This document shows, one piece after another, positions 9,497 through 17,650 of a stretch of DNA of 64,000 nucleotides (the stretch's first letter is position 1; the number at the start of each line of letters is the position of its first letter). Made by a program: the position numbers and the translations under genes. This stretch comes from Actinopolyspora halophila DSM 43834 (GTDB taxonomy: Bacteria > Actinomycetota > Actinomycetes > Mycobacteriales > Pseudonocardiaceae), in the NCBI RefSeq assembly GCF_000371785.1, contig NZ_AQUI01000002.1, positions 1,777,276 through 1,841,275 on the forward strand, read 5' to 3'. The notes under the pieces are model-generated. The model saw nothing but the letters and a program-made list of their open reading frames with translations. It was not told where the DNA came from and searched no databases.

Positions 9497-9820
9497 GCGC
9501 TTCGGTAGTCCGATCGGGTGACATAGGGGTGAGACTTCGATGGTGGTTCGGTTGCGGTTCCGAACTCCCCGGGGACGGGTGACTTCCGGAGTTCGTGTGC
9601 TGTGGGTGGGATAGCGTTGCGCTGCCAACGGGAGCTCTTTCCACACGATCGGGTGGGAAATGTCCACTTTCGGTTCGCTGTCGCGCTTGGTTCGCGTACG
9701 TCGTGGACACTGTCGACAACAGCCCGGTCACGGGGGAGAGCGATACTCGGCAACCCGGTGGACGAGCCTCCCCGCTCGGAGGTTCCACATCGAGGTTGGA
9801 CGGCGACAGGGAGCTGTGAA
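9484..9820. other. Divergent intergenic region, DegV / trypsin-like protease
   Basis: No gene is seen. Besides the DegV -10 box at its left end, a possible -10 hexamer GATACT near 9743 could serve the protease gene, leaving a 5' UTR of roughly 65 nt. No convincing -35 or operator could be assigned. Confidence 0.4.
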
Positions 9821-10630
9821 ATGCGACAGCGGGTATGGCGCAATCGTTCCGCGACACTGCTCATCGTCGCCGCGTTGTGGGTGCTTCTCGTGCCCGCGGG
9901 CGCGGTCGCCTCCGAGTCCCCGCCCGCGGCGAGCTCCTCGGCCGCCGCGCCTGTCGTGGGTGGAGAACCCGCCGATGTGGCCGATCACCCGTGGGCGGTT
10001 TACTTGGTCGACACCGCGGGCAAGCAGTTCTGCGGTGGCACCATCGCCGCCCCCGACAAGGTGGTTACCGCGGGCCACTGTGTGTCCGACCAACAACCGG
10101 ACCGGATCCGGGTGGTTGCGGGACGCACCGACAAGAACACCCAGGCGGGGACGGTGACCGGCGTCTCCGGCATCTGGGTGCACCCGGAGTACGCGGATCC
10201 GTACCGGGGAGCCGACGTCGCGGTGCTGACCCTGCGGGAGTCGCTTTCCCGGGCGAGCCTGCCGCTGGCCGGTGACCAGGACGACGCGCTGTACAGCCCC
10301 GGGACGAAAGCCACCGTTCTCGGTTGGGGTGCCACCTCCGAAGGGGGAGGCCCCTCGGACATCCTGCGGAAGGCGACGGTCCCGGTCGTCGCGGACTCCG
10401 AGTGCGGTGAGACCTACGGGAGCAATTTCGTGGCCGGAGCCATGGTCTGCGCCGGGTATGCCGAAGGAGGCGTGGACGGTTGCCAGGGTGACTCGGGAGG
10501 TCCGCTGGTGGCCGGGGGCAAACTCATCGGCGTGGTCTCCTGGGGAATCGGATGCGCGCGCCCCGGAAAACCGGGCGTTTACACCGAGGTCGCGAGCTAC
10601 GCCGGCAGAATTCGCGCCCAGCTCTCCTGA
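9821..10630 (+). CDS. Secreted trypsin-like serine protease (S1 family)
   Basis: A 269-residue secreted protease precursor. It has a signal peptide (residues 1-30, Ala-rich cleavage region), a short propeptide and a mature N-terminus beginning VVGG. The catalytic triad is present: His in VTAGHC, Asp in DVAVLTL, Ser in GDSGGPL. An Asp six residues before the Ser (D-G-C-Q-G-D-S) marks trypsin-type Arg/Lys specificity. Six Cys can form the usual disulphides. The ATG is preceded by GGGAG at good spacing. A second, distinct trypsin lies 1.1 kb downstream with a LysE-type exporter between them. Confidence 0.93.
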   Translation: MRQRVWRNRSATLLIVAALWVLLVPAGAVASESPPAASSSAAAPVVGGEPADVADHPWAVYLVDTAGKQFCGGTIAAPDKVVTAGHCVSDQQPDRIRVVAGRTDKNTQAGTVTGVSGIWVHPEYADPYRGADVAVLTLRESLSRASLPLAGDQDDALYSPGTKATVLGWGATSEGGGPSDILRKATVPVVADSECGETYGSNFVAGAMVCAGYAEGGVDGCQGDSGGPLVAGGKLIGVVSWGIGCARPGKPGVYTEVASYAGRIRAQLS

Positions 10631-10739
10631 GCGAGATTCCCCGGGGCGGCCTGTGGTGAGTGGATCGGTTGATCGTTCCGGTGCCGCCGCCCGGGAGAGA
10701 TCGGCCGGAGAACTCCGGAAGGGCGCGACCTCGCGTGGT

Positions 10740-11375
10740 TCAACCGGCCACCAGCCCCACGGAGATTCCGAGGAAGGCGATCGCACTCACCAGGTCCAGT
10801 GAGTTGCGGAAGCCGGGCCTGCGCAGTCTGTCCGCTATCCGGGAGGCGGTGAACACGATCGCGAACTCCCAGACGGCGGCCAGTAGGAGGAACACCGCCC
10901 CGAGCGCCGCCAGCTGAATCGCCGGGTTGCTCGCCGAACCGACGAACTGGGGGAGAAAGGCCAGGCTGAACAGCAACATCTTCGGATTGGTGATGTTGCT
11001 CAGCAGACCCCGCAGATACGGGTTCGCCTCGGGACGTACGTTCTCCTCCGGCGTGGAAGACCCCGTGACCTCCTTACGAGTGAGCCACAGGCCTCGCAGG
11101 ATGCTGATCGCCAGGTACACCAGGTACGCGGCACCGACCCATTTCATCACGGAGAGAACTTCCGGCCTGCTGGTGATCAGCGCACCGAGTCCGGAGATCA
11201 CGACGCTCACCTGTATCAGGCTCGCCGTGTGAATGCCGGCCAGTGCGTGGACTCCGGGGCGGGGGCCGAATCGCACCGAGGTACGCAGCAGCAGGAAGGT
11301 GTCCACCCCGGGTGTGAGTATGACCACCGCGCTGGCCAGCACGAAGGCCGGGAGGGTGCCGACATCCAACAGCAT
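10740..11375 (-). CDS. LysE family amino-acid/metabolite exporter
   Basis: A 211-residue membrane protein with six hydrophobic helices. The N-terminal LTPGVDTFLLLRTS segment corresponds to the LysE/RhtB TPGP-type signature, with Val replacing the last Pro. The central YLVYLAISIL and NPKMLLFSLAFLPQFV segments are typical of the family. Members export basic or neutral amino acids; substrate cannot be predicted here. Starting at the ATG gives a normal family length and AAAGGAA lies just upstream; an upstream in-frame GTG would add six polar residues. It is convergent with the first protease and divergent from the second. Confidence 0.88.
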   Translation of the reverse strand: MLLDVGTLPAFVLASAVVILTPGVDTFLLLRTSVRFGPRPGVHALAGIHTASLIQVSVVISGLGALITSRPEVLSVMKWVGAAYLVYLAISILRGLWLTRKEVTGSSTPEENVRPEANPYLRGLLSNITNPKMLLFSLAFLPQFVGSASNPAIQLAALGAVFLLLAAVWEFAIVFTASRIADRLRRPGFRNSLDLVSAIAFLGISVGLVAG

Positions 11376-11720
11376 GGCGTTCCTTTCGTTCACGGCAGGA
11401 CGCGATTCGAGTACCGGGTCCGGGAGCAGAAGATCACCCGTACGAAGGTGACTTGCTCACGCGATCGGGTGTTCTTTCGCTCGGCAGGATCGGGGGTTCG
11501 TACCGCTGCAGCATGTCCACTAGTAAAGAAAAAGCTTAGTAAGCATGTTTATACGGGAACTTTTCCGACCAAAAACCATGGTAACGAAAAAAATTACTGC
11601 TCAGCAGTGAGCTGTCCCTCATGTGAGCAGCACGACATGAGAGCTACCGTCCGCCGTTGGTACGACACGTTCGGATTGGGGTGACGGTGGTTGCGCTTTG
11701 GTCGCGAACGGTGCCGCGTG
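11376..11720. other. Divergent intergenic region with an AT-rich island
   Basis: No gene is seen. Positions about 11515-11612 are strikingly AT-rich compared with the surrounding DNA and include runs such as AAAGAAAAAGC and GAAAAAAATTA. Next to it an inverted repeat CTCATGT (11618-11624) / ACATGAG (11635-11641) could be an operator for the downstream protease gene or part of a hairpin. Several overlapping CTGCTCAGCAG/GTGAGCAG elements are present. Confidence 0.45.
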
Positions 11721-12524
11721 GTGTCGAAGGGGACGTTCCTCCGCGCGGTCGTGCTCGCCGCAGTCCTGGTGAGCGGAGCGCAGCACGCAGTCGTCGCGGC
11801 CGTGTCGGAAACGGAGCACGACGGTCCCCGGGCACGGGTGGTCGGTGGAGAGACCACGAGGGCCGGAGAGGCGCCGTGGGTGGCCGCGCTCACCGATCGC
11901 TCGGGAGGTCAGTTCTGCGGCGGCACGCTCGTGGCGGCCGACAAGATCGTGACCGCGGCGCACTGCACGATGAACCCCGGAAACGAAACCCCCCGGTCGG
12001 TTCGGAACCTGCGCGTGGTGCTCGGCAGGAAGGACCTCCGCACCGGAACGGGAAGATCGGTCGAGGTCGAACGTGTCCGGCGACACCCCCGGTACGAGCA
12101 TTTCACGAGTGGATTCGACGTGGCCGTGCTGACTCTGAGCCGGAAGGTGGACACCCGTCCCGTGGAACTGGTGGGGGCGGACGAGAAGACGCCGTACACC
12201 CCCGGAACCACCGGTTCCGTCTACGGTTGGGGGCGCACCGGGGAGTCGGCCCCGGCCTCGCCGGTGCTGCGCTCGGTACGTCTTCCCGTCATGGAGAACT
12301 CCCGCTGCGCGCGGGCGTACGAATCCTTCGACCCCGGCAAGATGTTCTGCGCCGGTTATCCGGAAGGTGGGAAGGACGCCTGCGCGGGTGACTCCGGTGG
12401 GCCTTTCATCGTGCGGGGCAGACTGGTCGGCGTGGTCTCCTACGGGAACGGTTGCGCGCGTTCGGGATACCCCGGCGTCTACACCAGGCTCGCGCACTAC
12501 GTGGACGAGATCGGCGGAGTGTGA
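11721..12524 (+). CDS. Secreted trypsin-like serine protease (S1 family), second copy
   Basis: An about 267-residue protease precursor. It has a signal peptide, mature N-terminus RVVGGE, catalytic His in VTAAHC, Asp in DVAVLTL and Ser in GDSGGPF. Asp six residues before the Ser (D-A-C-A-G-D-S) predicts cleavage after Arg/Lys. It is clearly homologous to, but well diverged from, the protease upstream, so it is not a recent tandem duplication. The start is uncertain: a GTG at 11721 gives a compact signal peptide (MSKGTFLRAVVLAAVLVSG), while GTG 11718 and TTG 11691 are also in frame; none has a strong ribosome binding site. The AT-rich upstream region suggests separate regulation. Confidence 0.9.
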   Translation: MSKGTFLRAVVLAAVLVSGAQHAVVAAVSETEHDGPRARVVGGETTRAGEAPWVAALTDRSGGQFCGGTLVAADKIVTAAHCTMNPGNETPRSVRNLRVVLGRKDLRTGTGRSVEVERVRRHPRYEHFTSGFDVAVLTLSRKVDTRPVELVGADEKTPYTPGTTGSVYGWGRTGESAPASPVLRSVRLPVMENSRCARAYESFDPGKMFCAGYPEGGKDACAGDSGGPFIVRGRLVGVVSYGNGCARSGYPGVYTRLAHYVDEIGGV

Positions 12525-12686
12525 GAGCACGGACTCCCGAAGCCGCTGAGAGGTCGCGCGGCTCGGTTCGCTCGGCGGGGCCGGCTGATCGGGTGGTCAC
12601 GAGCGGCCGCGCCGCTTACCCGAGAGCCGACCCGGCCGAGCGAGTGCTCGCCCGAACCCGTGCGGGCGCTGAACGGAAAACTTCGA

Positions 12687-13688
12687 TCAGCCCGCGTGGA
12701 TCTCCCGGCGCAGTCGGTCGCGTTCGGGCTCGGACAGGAACGCGGCCTCGACCGAATTGAGCGCGAGTTCCCGGAGTTCCGGGGCGCCGAAACCGAGCTC
12801 GCGCTCGAGCGCCTCGAAGTTGTCCCCGACGTGACCGCCGAAGTAACTCGGGTCGTCCGAATTGATCGTGGTGCGGACTCCGGCATCCACCAGACGGGGC
12901 AGACAGTGCTCGGAGAGGGCGTCCACACAACGCAGGCGCACGTTCGACAGCGGGCACACCGTCAGGGGCATCCGGTCCCGGGCGAGCCGTTTGACGAGCT
13001 CCTCGTCGTCGACCGACCTGATCCCGTGGTCGACACGCTCCACGCCGAGCACGTCCAGTGCTTGCCAGATGTATTCCGCCGGTCCTTCCTCGCCCGCGTG
13101 TGCGACCAGGTGCAAGCCGGCCTCGCGGGCGCGGGCGAACACGTTCGCGAAGTCGGCGGGGGGATACCCCAGCTCGGCCGAGTCGAGCCCGACGCCGATG
13201 ATGCGGTGTGAGTGCTCGAGCAGCTCGTCGAGCATGCGCTCGGCCTCCTCGGGGCCGCGGTCCCGGAGGAAGCACGCGATCAGTCCGGTACTGACACCGA
13301 AACGCTCCCGACTGTTCGACAACGAGGCCTCCAAACCGTCGAGCACGGTTTCGAGGGACACTCCCCGCGTCGTGTGTGCCTGCGGATCGAAGAAGATCTC
13401 GGCGTGGCGAACCCCTTGGCGCGCAGCCCTGGCGAGATAGTCGTCGGCCAGAGCGGTGAAGTCCTCGGCTTCCCGCAGCACGTTCATGCCCGTGTAGTAG
13501 AGATCCAGGAACGACTGCAGGTTGCTGAAGTCGTAGCGCCCCCGAAGATCTTCGACATCGGCGTAGGGAAGGACGATGCCGTTGCGCCGCGCGCGGTCGA
13601 AGGTCAACTCCGGTTCGAGAGCTCCCTCTATGTGCACGTGCAGCTCGGCCTTGGGCAGCGTCGAGGTCGTCGGTGTTTCGGGAGTCAC
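12687..13688 (-). CDS. Adenosine/adenine deaminase family protein (probably Aah1-type adenine deaminase)
   Basis: A 333-residue metal-dependent amidohydrolase. Zn ligands are in HVHIEG (residues 17-22), HAGEE and NSDDP; VDHGI is also present. Features CPLSNVRLRC and SDDPSYFGGH are typical of the Aah1-like branch, whose characterised members deaminate adenine to hypoxanthine, rather than of classical adenosine deaminase. It would normally be labelled adenosine deaminase by name transfer. The GTG start has AAGGAG about 6 bases upstream. It acts in purine salvage in the cytosol. It stands alone, converging with the protease gene. Confidence 0.85.
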   Translation of the reverse strand: MTPETPTTSTLPKAELHVHIEGALEPELTFDRARRNGIVLPYADVEDLRGRYDFSNLQSFLDLYYTGMNVLREAEDFTALADDYLARAARQGVRHAEIFFDPQAHTTRGVSLETVLDGLEASLSNSRERFGVSTGLIACFLRDRGPEEAERMLDELLEHSHRIIGVGLDSAELGYPPADFANVFARAREAGLHLVAHAGEEGPAEYIWQALDVLGVERVDHGIRSVDDEELVKRLARDRMPLTVCPLSNVRLRCVDALSEHCLPRLVDAGVRTTINSDDPSYFGGHVGDNFEALERELGFGAPELRELALNSVEAAFLSEPERDRLRREIHAG

Positions 13689-13846
13689 CTAGTCTCCTTC
13701 CTGTGGCGGACCAGCCGAGCGGACAACCCTACAGCCGATCCGTCGGGGACGGGCCGGCAGTGAGTCGAACGGCACTCCGTTCGGGAGAACTCACCCGCGA
13801 CGGTTCGGAACAGCGGTGTCTCGGAACTCCCGGCGAGGAGGTGTGA

Positions 13847-13860
13847 TAGGCAGGGAAGGG
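13847..13860 (+). promoter_or_regulatory. Probable leaderless -10 element of the ElaA-type acetyltransferase
   Basis: TAGGCA is followed by 7 bases and the GTG start, the spacing seen at several other genes in this window. Confidence 0.4.
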
Positions 13861-14339
13861 TGAATCTGCAGCCTCTCGCCACCGCAGTGCACCGCGCCTA
13901 CACGGCCGACCTGGCCCCCGAGGACTTCTACCGCATGTTGCGGCTGCGGGTGGACGTGTTCGTCGTCGAACAGCAGTGTCCCTACCCCGAGCTGGACGGG
14001 CGCGACCTCGAGACCGCGACCCGGCACTTCTGGATCGATGCCGGGGGAACCCAGGTGCTCGGGTACCTGCGTCTGCTCGAGGATGCCGACGGGACCTACC
14101 GGATCGGACGCGTGTGCACGGCCGAGAGTGCTCGTGGGATGGGGCTCGGCAAGAAACTCATGCGCGCGGCGGTGGCCGAGGTGCGCAAGTCGCCCACGGT
14201 GCTTTCGGCGCAGACCCGGACCGTCGACTTCTACCGCTCGTTCGGTTTCCTCGAGTGCGGTGAGCCCTACGAGGAGGACGGGATCCCGCACGTCGACATG
14301 CACAGGGACCCGGAGAGAGTGACCGGGCTAACGAGATAG
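13860..14339 (+). CDS. ElaA-type GNAT family N-acetyltransferase
   Basis: A 159-residue acetyltransferase. The N-terminal half has the ElaA signature (YRMLRLRVDVFVVEQQCPY, then LDGRDLE). The acetyl-CoA loop lies in RVCTAESARGMGLGKKLM and a conserved FYRSFGF segment follows. ElaA proteins are widespread with no firmly established substrate. It directly precedes the cobalamin riboswitch and the chelatase gene. In mycobacteria, to my knowledge, an acetyltransferase of this type also neighbours the chelatase-cobO-cobB genes, so the position is conserved, but no role in cobalamin synthesis is established. Confidence 0.85.
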   Translation: MNLQPLATAVHRAYTADLAPEDFYRMLRLRVDVFVVEQQCPYPELDGRDLETATRHFWIDAGGTQVLGYLRLLEDADGTYRIGRVCTAESARGMGLGKKLMRAAVAEVRKSPTVLSAQTRTVDFYRSFGFLECGEPYEEDGIPHVDMHRDPERVTGLTR

Positions 14340-14369
14340 CTCACGATGCTTGGTCGCCGAGCGCGCTTC

Positions 14370-14560
14370 TGCGACCATGCACGTTGATCCAAGCGAGCAA
14401 CGGTCAGGAAGCCGGTGTGAATCCGGCACGGCCGGCGCCACTGTGACCGGGTAGCGGTTCTCCCGCACGAGTGCCACCGGGGTTTCCCAGGGAAGGCCGG
14501 AGGAGCGCGTCGATCCGGGAGTCAGGACACTGCCGTTGCCTCGTTCCGCAACCAGGGGCG
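14370..14560 (+). promoter_or_regulatory. Cobalamin riboswitch upstream of the chelatase-cobO-cobB block
   Basis: A hairpin-flanked segment GAAGCCGGTGTGAATCCGGC is followed by the B12-box core GCCACTG at 14437-14443, then a region ending in GGAGTCAGGACACTGCCG, the usual 3' element of AdoCbl riboswitches. It lies 30-200 nt before the ATG of the AAA+/VWA gene on the same strand. In high cobalamin, expression of the block should fall, either by termination or by hiding the ribosome binding site; the sequence does not settle which. Confidence 0.93.
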
Positions 14561-14588
14561 TCCGAGACCCTAGGAAGGAATACCGGCG

Positions 14589-16766
14589 ATGACCGCTGCC
14601 ACGTCGACCTCGTCGACCGTGCGTTATCCGTTCTCCGCTGTTGTCGGGCACGACGATCTGCGCTTGGGGTTGCTGCTCAACGCGGTGTACCCCCGCATCG
14701 GCGGGGTGTTGGTGCGTGGCGAGAAGGGCACGGCCAAGTCCACCGTCGTCCGCGCGCTCGCTTCGCTGCTGCCCGCTGTCGACGTGGTGGAGAACTGCCG
14801 GTTCGGCTGCGATCCCTCCGCTCCGGACCCGCGCTGTCCCGACGGGCCCCACGACGGCGAAGTCGGACGGACGCGGCGTGCCGCCCAACTGGTGGAACTT
14901 CCCGTGGGCGCCTCCGAGGACCGGCTGGTCGGGTCGTTGGACGTGGAACGCGCGTTGACCGAGGGTGTGCGCGCCTACCAGCCCGGCCTGTTGGCGGCGG
15001 CGCACCGCGGGGTCCTCTACGTCGACGAAGTGAACCTGCTGCACGACCACCTGGTCGACCTGTTGCTCGACGCCGCGGCCATGGGACGGGCCCACGTCGA
15101 GCGCGAAGGGGTCTCCCTTTCGCACGCGGCATCCTTCCTGCTGGTCGGCACCATGAACCCGGAAGAGGGGGAATTGCGTCCCCAGCTGCTGGACCGCTTC
15201 GGGCTGACGGTCCAGGTGTCGGCTTCCCGCGAGGTGGAGACGCGCACCGAAGTCGTGCGGCGGCGGCTGCGGTTCGACGCCGATCCGGTCGGCTTCTCCG
15301 CGGAGTGGGCGGAGTCCGACGCCGAACTGGCCCGTCGGATCGCGGACGCCCGTTCCCGTGTGGACTCCGTCGAGTTGCCTTCTTCCGAGGTCAGGCGAAT
15401 CGCTTCCGTGTGCGCTTCGTTCGAGGTGGACGGAATGCGCGCCGATCTGGTGTTGGCCCGCGCCGCCGTGGCCCACGCGGCTTGGCGCGGTGTGAACGCG
15501 GTCGCCGCGACCGATGTGGAGGCGGCGGCGCGGCTGGCGCTGCCGCACAGGCGCAGGCGTGATCCGTTCGACGAGCCGGGTATGGACGAGCAGCAGCTTC
15601 AGCAGGCCCTGGAGGACGCCGCGTCCGAGGTCGAGGCGGAGGAGAGCTCCGCGGGGGAGACCGCCGAAGGGACGGCGGATCCGGGGGGTTCGGCCGGTGA
15701 GTCCGGTTCGGACGGTTCCGACGGAAACGAGGGCCCCGAGGACGGACCGGAGGACGACGGCTCCGGTGGAGGAGTCGGTGGTTCTCCGGACGGAGACGGT
15801 CCCGATGAGGGGCCGGGCGGAGGAGCGGGCGGAAACGCTCCCGCGGAAGGCCCGTCCGGTGAGAACGGAACCGGCGACGGTTCCGGAAGTGCTCCCGAGG
15901 AGCGCACTTCCGGGGCCACGGAGCCGGACTTCCGGGCACGCATGTTGGAGATCCCCGGCCTGGGGGAGGGGGCTCCGGGACGGCGTTCCAGGTCCCGTTC
16001 CCGTACCGGTCAGGTGGTGCGCGCGTCCGCGGTGGACGGACACGGTGTTCACTTGCAGGCCACCCTGGCCGCCGCGGCCCCCCATCAGTGTGCCCGCGGC
16101 AGGACCGGCCCCGGACTGCGGTTGCGTCCGGAGGACCTGCGGCACGGTGTCCGAGAGGGCCGTGAGGGCAATCTCGTGTTGTTCGCGGTGGACGCCTCGG
16201 GATCGATGGCAGCCCGGGAACGGATGTCTGCCGTCAGCGGTGCGGTGCTCGCGCTGTTGCGGGACGCCTACCAGCGCAGGGACAAGGTGGGAGTCGTGAC
16301 CTTCCGGGGGAGCTCCGGGGAGGTCACGTTGCCCCCCACCTCCTCGGTGGACACCGCCGCCGCGCGTATGCGCAAGCTGCCCACGGGCGGAAAGACCCCC
16401 CTCGCGGACGGTCTGTTGACCGCGCGCAGAGTGATTCGCACCGAACGGATGCGCGATCCGCAGCGACGTCCCCTGCTCGTGGTGCTCACCGACGGGAAGG
16501 CCACCGTGGGGGTGGATTCCGGAGACGAAAAGGCCAACCGTGGTCGTAAGGCCGTCGACGACGCGCTGCGTTCGGCCGGCCTGCTGGCCGAGCTCGGTGT
16601 CGCGTCGGTGGTCGTGGACTGCGAGAGCGGGCCGATCCGACTCGGTCTCGCCGACCGGCTCGCTCGGGGACTCGGCGCGCCCAACCTGCGGTTGTCCGAA
16701 CTCTCGGCCGACAACGTGGCCGGAGTCGTCCGGGCCGCGCGAACCGCAGGCCCGGTGCCCGCGTGA
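14589..16766 (+). CDS. Fused AAA+ / VWA cobalt (magnesium) chelatase subunit
   Basis: A 725-residue ChlI-ChlD-type protein. The N-terminal AAA+ ATPase has Walker [10 protein letters not shown] (about residues 39-47), a Cys cluster [14 protein letters not shown] (about 73-86) and Walker [10 protein letters not shown] (about 144). A Glu/Gly/Ser-rich flexible linker spans about 345-470. The C-terminal von Willebrand A domain has MIDAS motif DASGS (about 534). It is expected to drive CobN in ATP-dependent cobalt insertion into hydrogenobyrinate a,c-diamide, replacing the separate CobS and CobT of Pseudomonas. cobN itself is about 11 kb away. It is controlled by the riboswitch just upstream; GGAAGGAA precedes the ATG. 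Confidence 0.9.
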   Translation: MTAATSTSSTVRYPFSAVVGHDDLRLGLLLNAVYPRIGGVLVRGEKGTAKSTVVRALASLLPAVDVVENCRFGCDPSAPDPRCPDGPHDGEVGRTRRAAQLVELPVGASEDRLVGSLDVERALTEGVRAYQPGLLAAAHRGVLYVDEVNLLHDHLVDLLLDAAAMGRAHVEREGVSLSHAASFLLVGTMNPEEGELRPQLLDRFGLTVQVSASREVETRTEVVRRRLRFDADPVGFSAEWAESDAELARRIADARSRVDSVELPSSEVRRIASVCASFEVDGMRADLVLARAAVAHAAWRGVNAVAATDVEAAARLALPHRRRRDPFDEPGMDEQQLQQALEDAASEVEAEESSAGETAEGTADPGGSAGESGSDGSDGNEGPEDGPEDDGSGGGVGGSPDGDGPDEGPGGGAGGNAPAEGPSGENGTGDGSGSAPEERTSGATEPDFRARMLEIPGLGEGAPGRRSRSRSRTGQVVRASAVDGHGVHLQATLAAAAPHQCARGRTGPGLRLRPEDLRHGVREGREGNLVLFAVDASGSMAARERMSAVSGAVLALLRDAYQRRDKVGVVTFRGSSGEVTLPPTSSVDTAAARMRKLPTGGKTPLADGLLTARRVIRTERMRDPQRRPLLVVLTDGKATVGVDSGDEKANRGRKAVDDALRSAGLLAELGVASVVVDCESGPIRLGLADRLARGLGAPNLRLSELSADNVAGVVRAARTAGPVPA

Positions 16767-16773
16767 TCCTCGC

Positions 16774-16791
16774 CCGACGCGCGGGCGTCGG
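16774..16791 (+). terminator. Hairpin after the AAA+/VWA chelatase gene
   Basis: CCGACGC / GCGTCGG, a 7-bp stem with a GCGG loop, starts 7 bases after the stop codon. No T tract follows, so it could be a weak terminator or RNA-stabilising element. Confidence 0.4.
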
Positions 16792-16815
16792 CTCACGAGG
16801 GGCTGACTTGTCTAC

Positions 16816-16909
16816 TGATATGGTGGGTAGCGTCCACCTGGCCCCCAGAGGTGGACTACAGCGCCCTCGCGCTCCCGGCTACCCCAGCCCGGTTGAGTGC
16901 GAGGGCGCT
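16816..16909 (+). promoter_or_regulatory. Structured leader upstream of cobO: promoter-like element, two hairpins, possible pseudoknot
   Basis: An extended -10-like TGATATGGT (16816-16824) is followed by hairpin 1 (GTCCACCT 16832-16839 / AGGTGGAC 16849-16856) and hairpin 2 (AGCGCCCTCGC 16860-16870 / GCGAGGGCGCT 16899-16909). The 28-nt loop of hairpin 2 contains GCTACCC (16878-16884), the exact complement of GGGTAGC (16825-16831) just before hairpin 1, so a pseudoknot is possible if the RNA starts further upstream. There is no B12 box. A cis-regulatory function is inferred, not shown. Confidence 0.45.
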
Positions 16910-17035
16910 CTTCGTCCGCGTGCTTGTCCCGCTCCGCCCGTTCACGGAACGGGCCCGTGATTTCCGACCGGGACCCGGCTACCGGGCCGTGTCAGCGAAG
17001 TCGAAGACGAGCGTCGATTTTTTGGAGACTCGACA

Positions 17036-17650
17036 ATGCCGCAAGGGAAACCGAACAGTGTGCCCGACGACGGGCTGACCACACGCCAGCGGCGCAACAG
17101 GCCCCTGCTCGCCGTACACACCGGCTCCATGAAGGGCAAATCCACTTCGGCCTTCGGAATGGCCCTGCGTGGTTGGAACCAGGGGTGGTCCATCGGCGTG
17201 TTCCAGTTCGTCAAGTCCGCGAAATGGCGGGTGGGGGAGGAGTCCGCTTTCCGCGCTCTGGGCAGGCTGCACGAGGAGACCGGCGAAGGCGGTCCCGTCG
17301 AATGGCACAAGATGGGCGAGGGCTGGTCGTGGACACGTAAGAAGAGCACGGAACAGGACCACGCGACCGCCGCGCTGGAGGGCTGGCAGGAGATCGCGCG
17401 GCGGATCGAGCAGCAACAGCACGATCTGTACGTGCTCGACGAGTTCAGCTACCCGCTGCACTGGGGTTGGGTAGACGTGGAGGAGGTCGTGCGGACCCTG
17501 CGGGACCGTCCGGGCTTCCAGCACGTGATCATCACCGGTCGTTACGCGCCGCAGCAACTCGTCGATGCGGCCGACCTGGCGATGGAGACCGGCAAGCTCA
17601 AGCATCCGATGGACTCCGGGCAGAAGGGTCAGAAAGGCATCGAGTGGTGA
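17036..17650 (+). CDS. cobO: Cob(I)yrinic acid a,c-diamide adenosyltransferase
   Basis: A 204-residue CobO/BtuR-family enzyme. The P-loop GSMKGKST (about residues 30-37) binds ATP, and LYVLDEFSYPLHWGW, ITGRYAPQQLVDAADL and the C-terminal GQKGQKGIEW tail are diagnostic. It transfers the 5'-deoxyadenosyl group of ATP to cobalt in the corrin ring. Full length for the family. The ATG follows TTTTTTGGAGACTCGACA, a good ribosome binding site. The next gene, cobB, overlaps its stop by 4 bases. The 269-base space before it holds conserved-looking RNA hairpins rather than a gene. Confidence 0.95.
   Translation: MPQGKPNSVPDDGLTTRQRRNRPLLAVHTGSMKGKSTSAFGMALRGWNQGWSIGVFQFVKSAKWRVGEESAFRALGRLHEETGEGGPVEWHKMGEGWSWTRKKSTEQDHATAALEGWQEIARRIEQQQHDLYVLDEFSYPLHWGWVDVEEVVRTLRDRPGFQHVIITGRYAPQQLVDAADLAMETGKLKHPMDSGQKGQKGIEW

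Noticed and set aside
8644-9864. Longer DegV protein starting up to 127 codons upstream
   Set aside because: The extra sequence lacks family similarity and would lie upstream of the -10 box that fits the GTG at 9483.
14328-16796. Open reading frame of about 820 codons opposite the chelatase gene
   Set aside because: Covers the cobalamin riboswitch and the AAA+/VWA gene on the other strand and has no recognisable domain.
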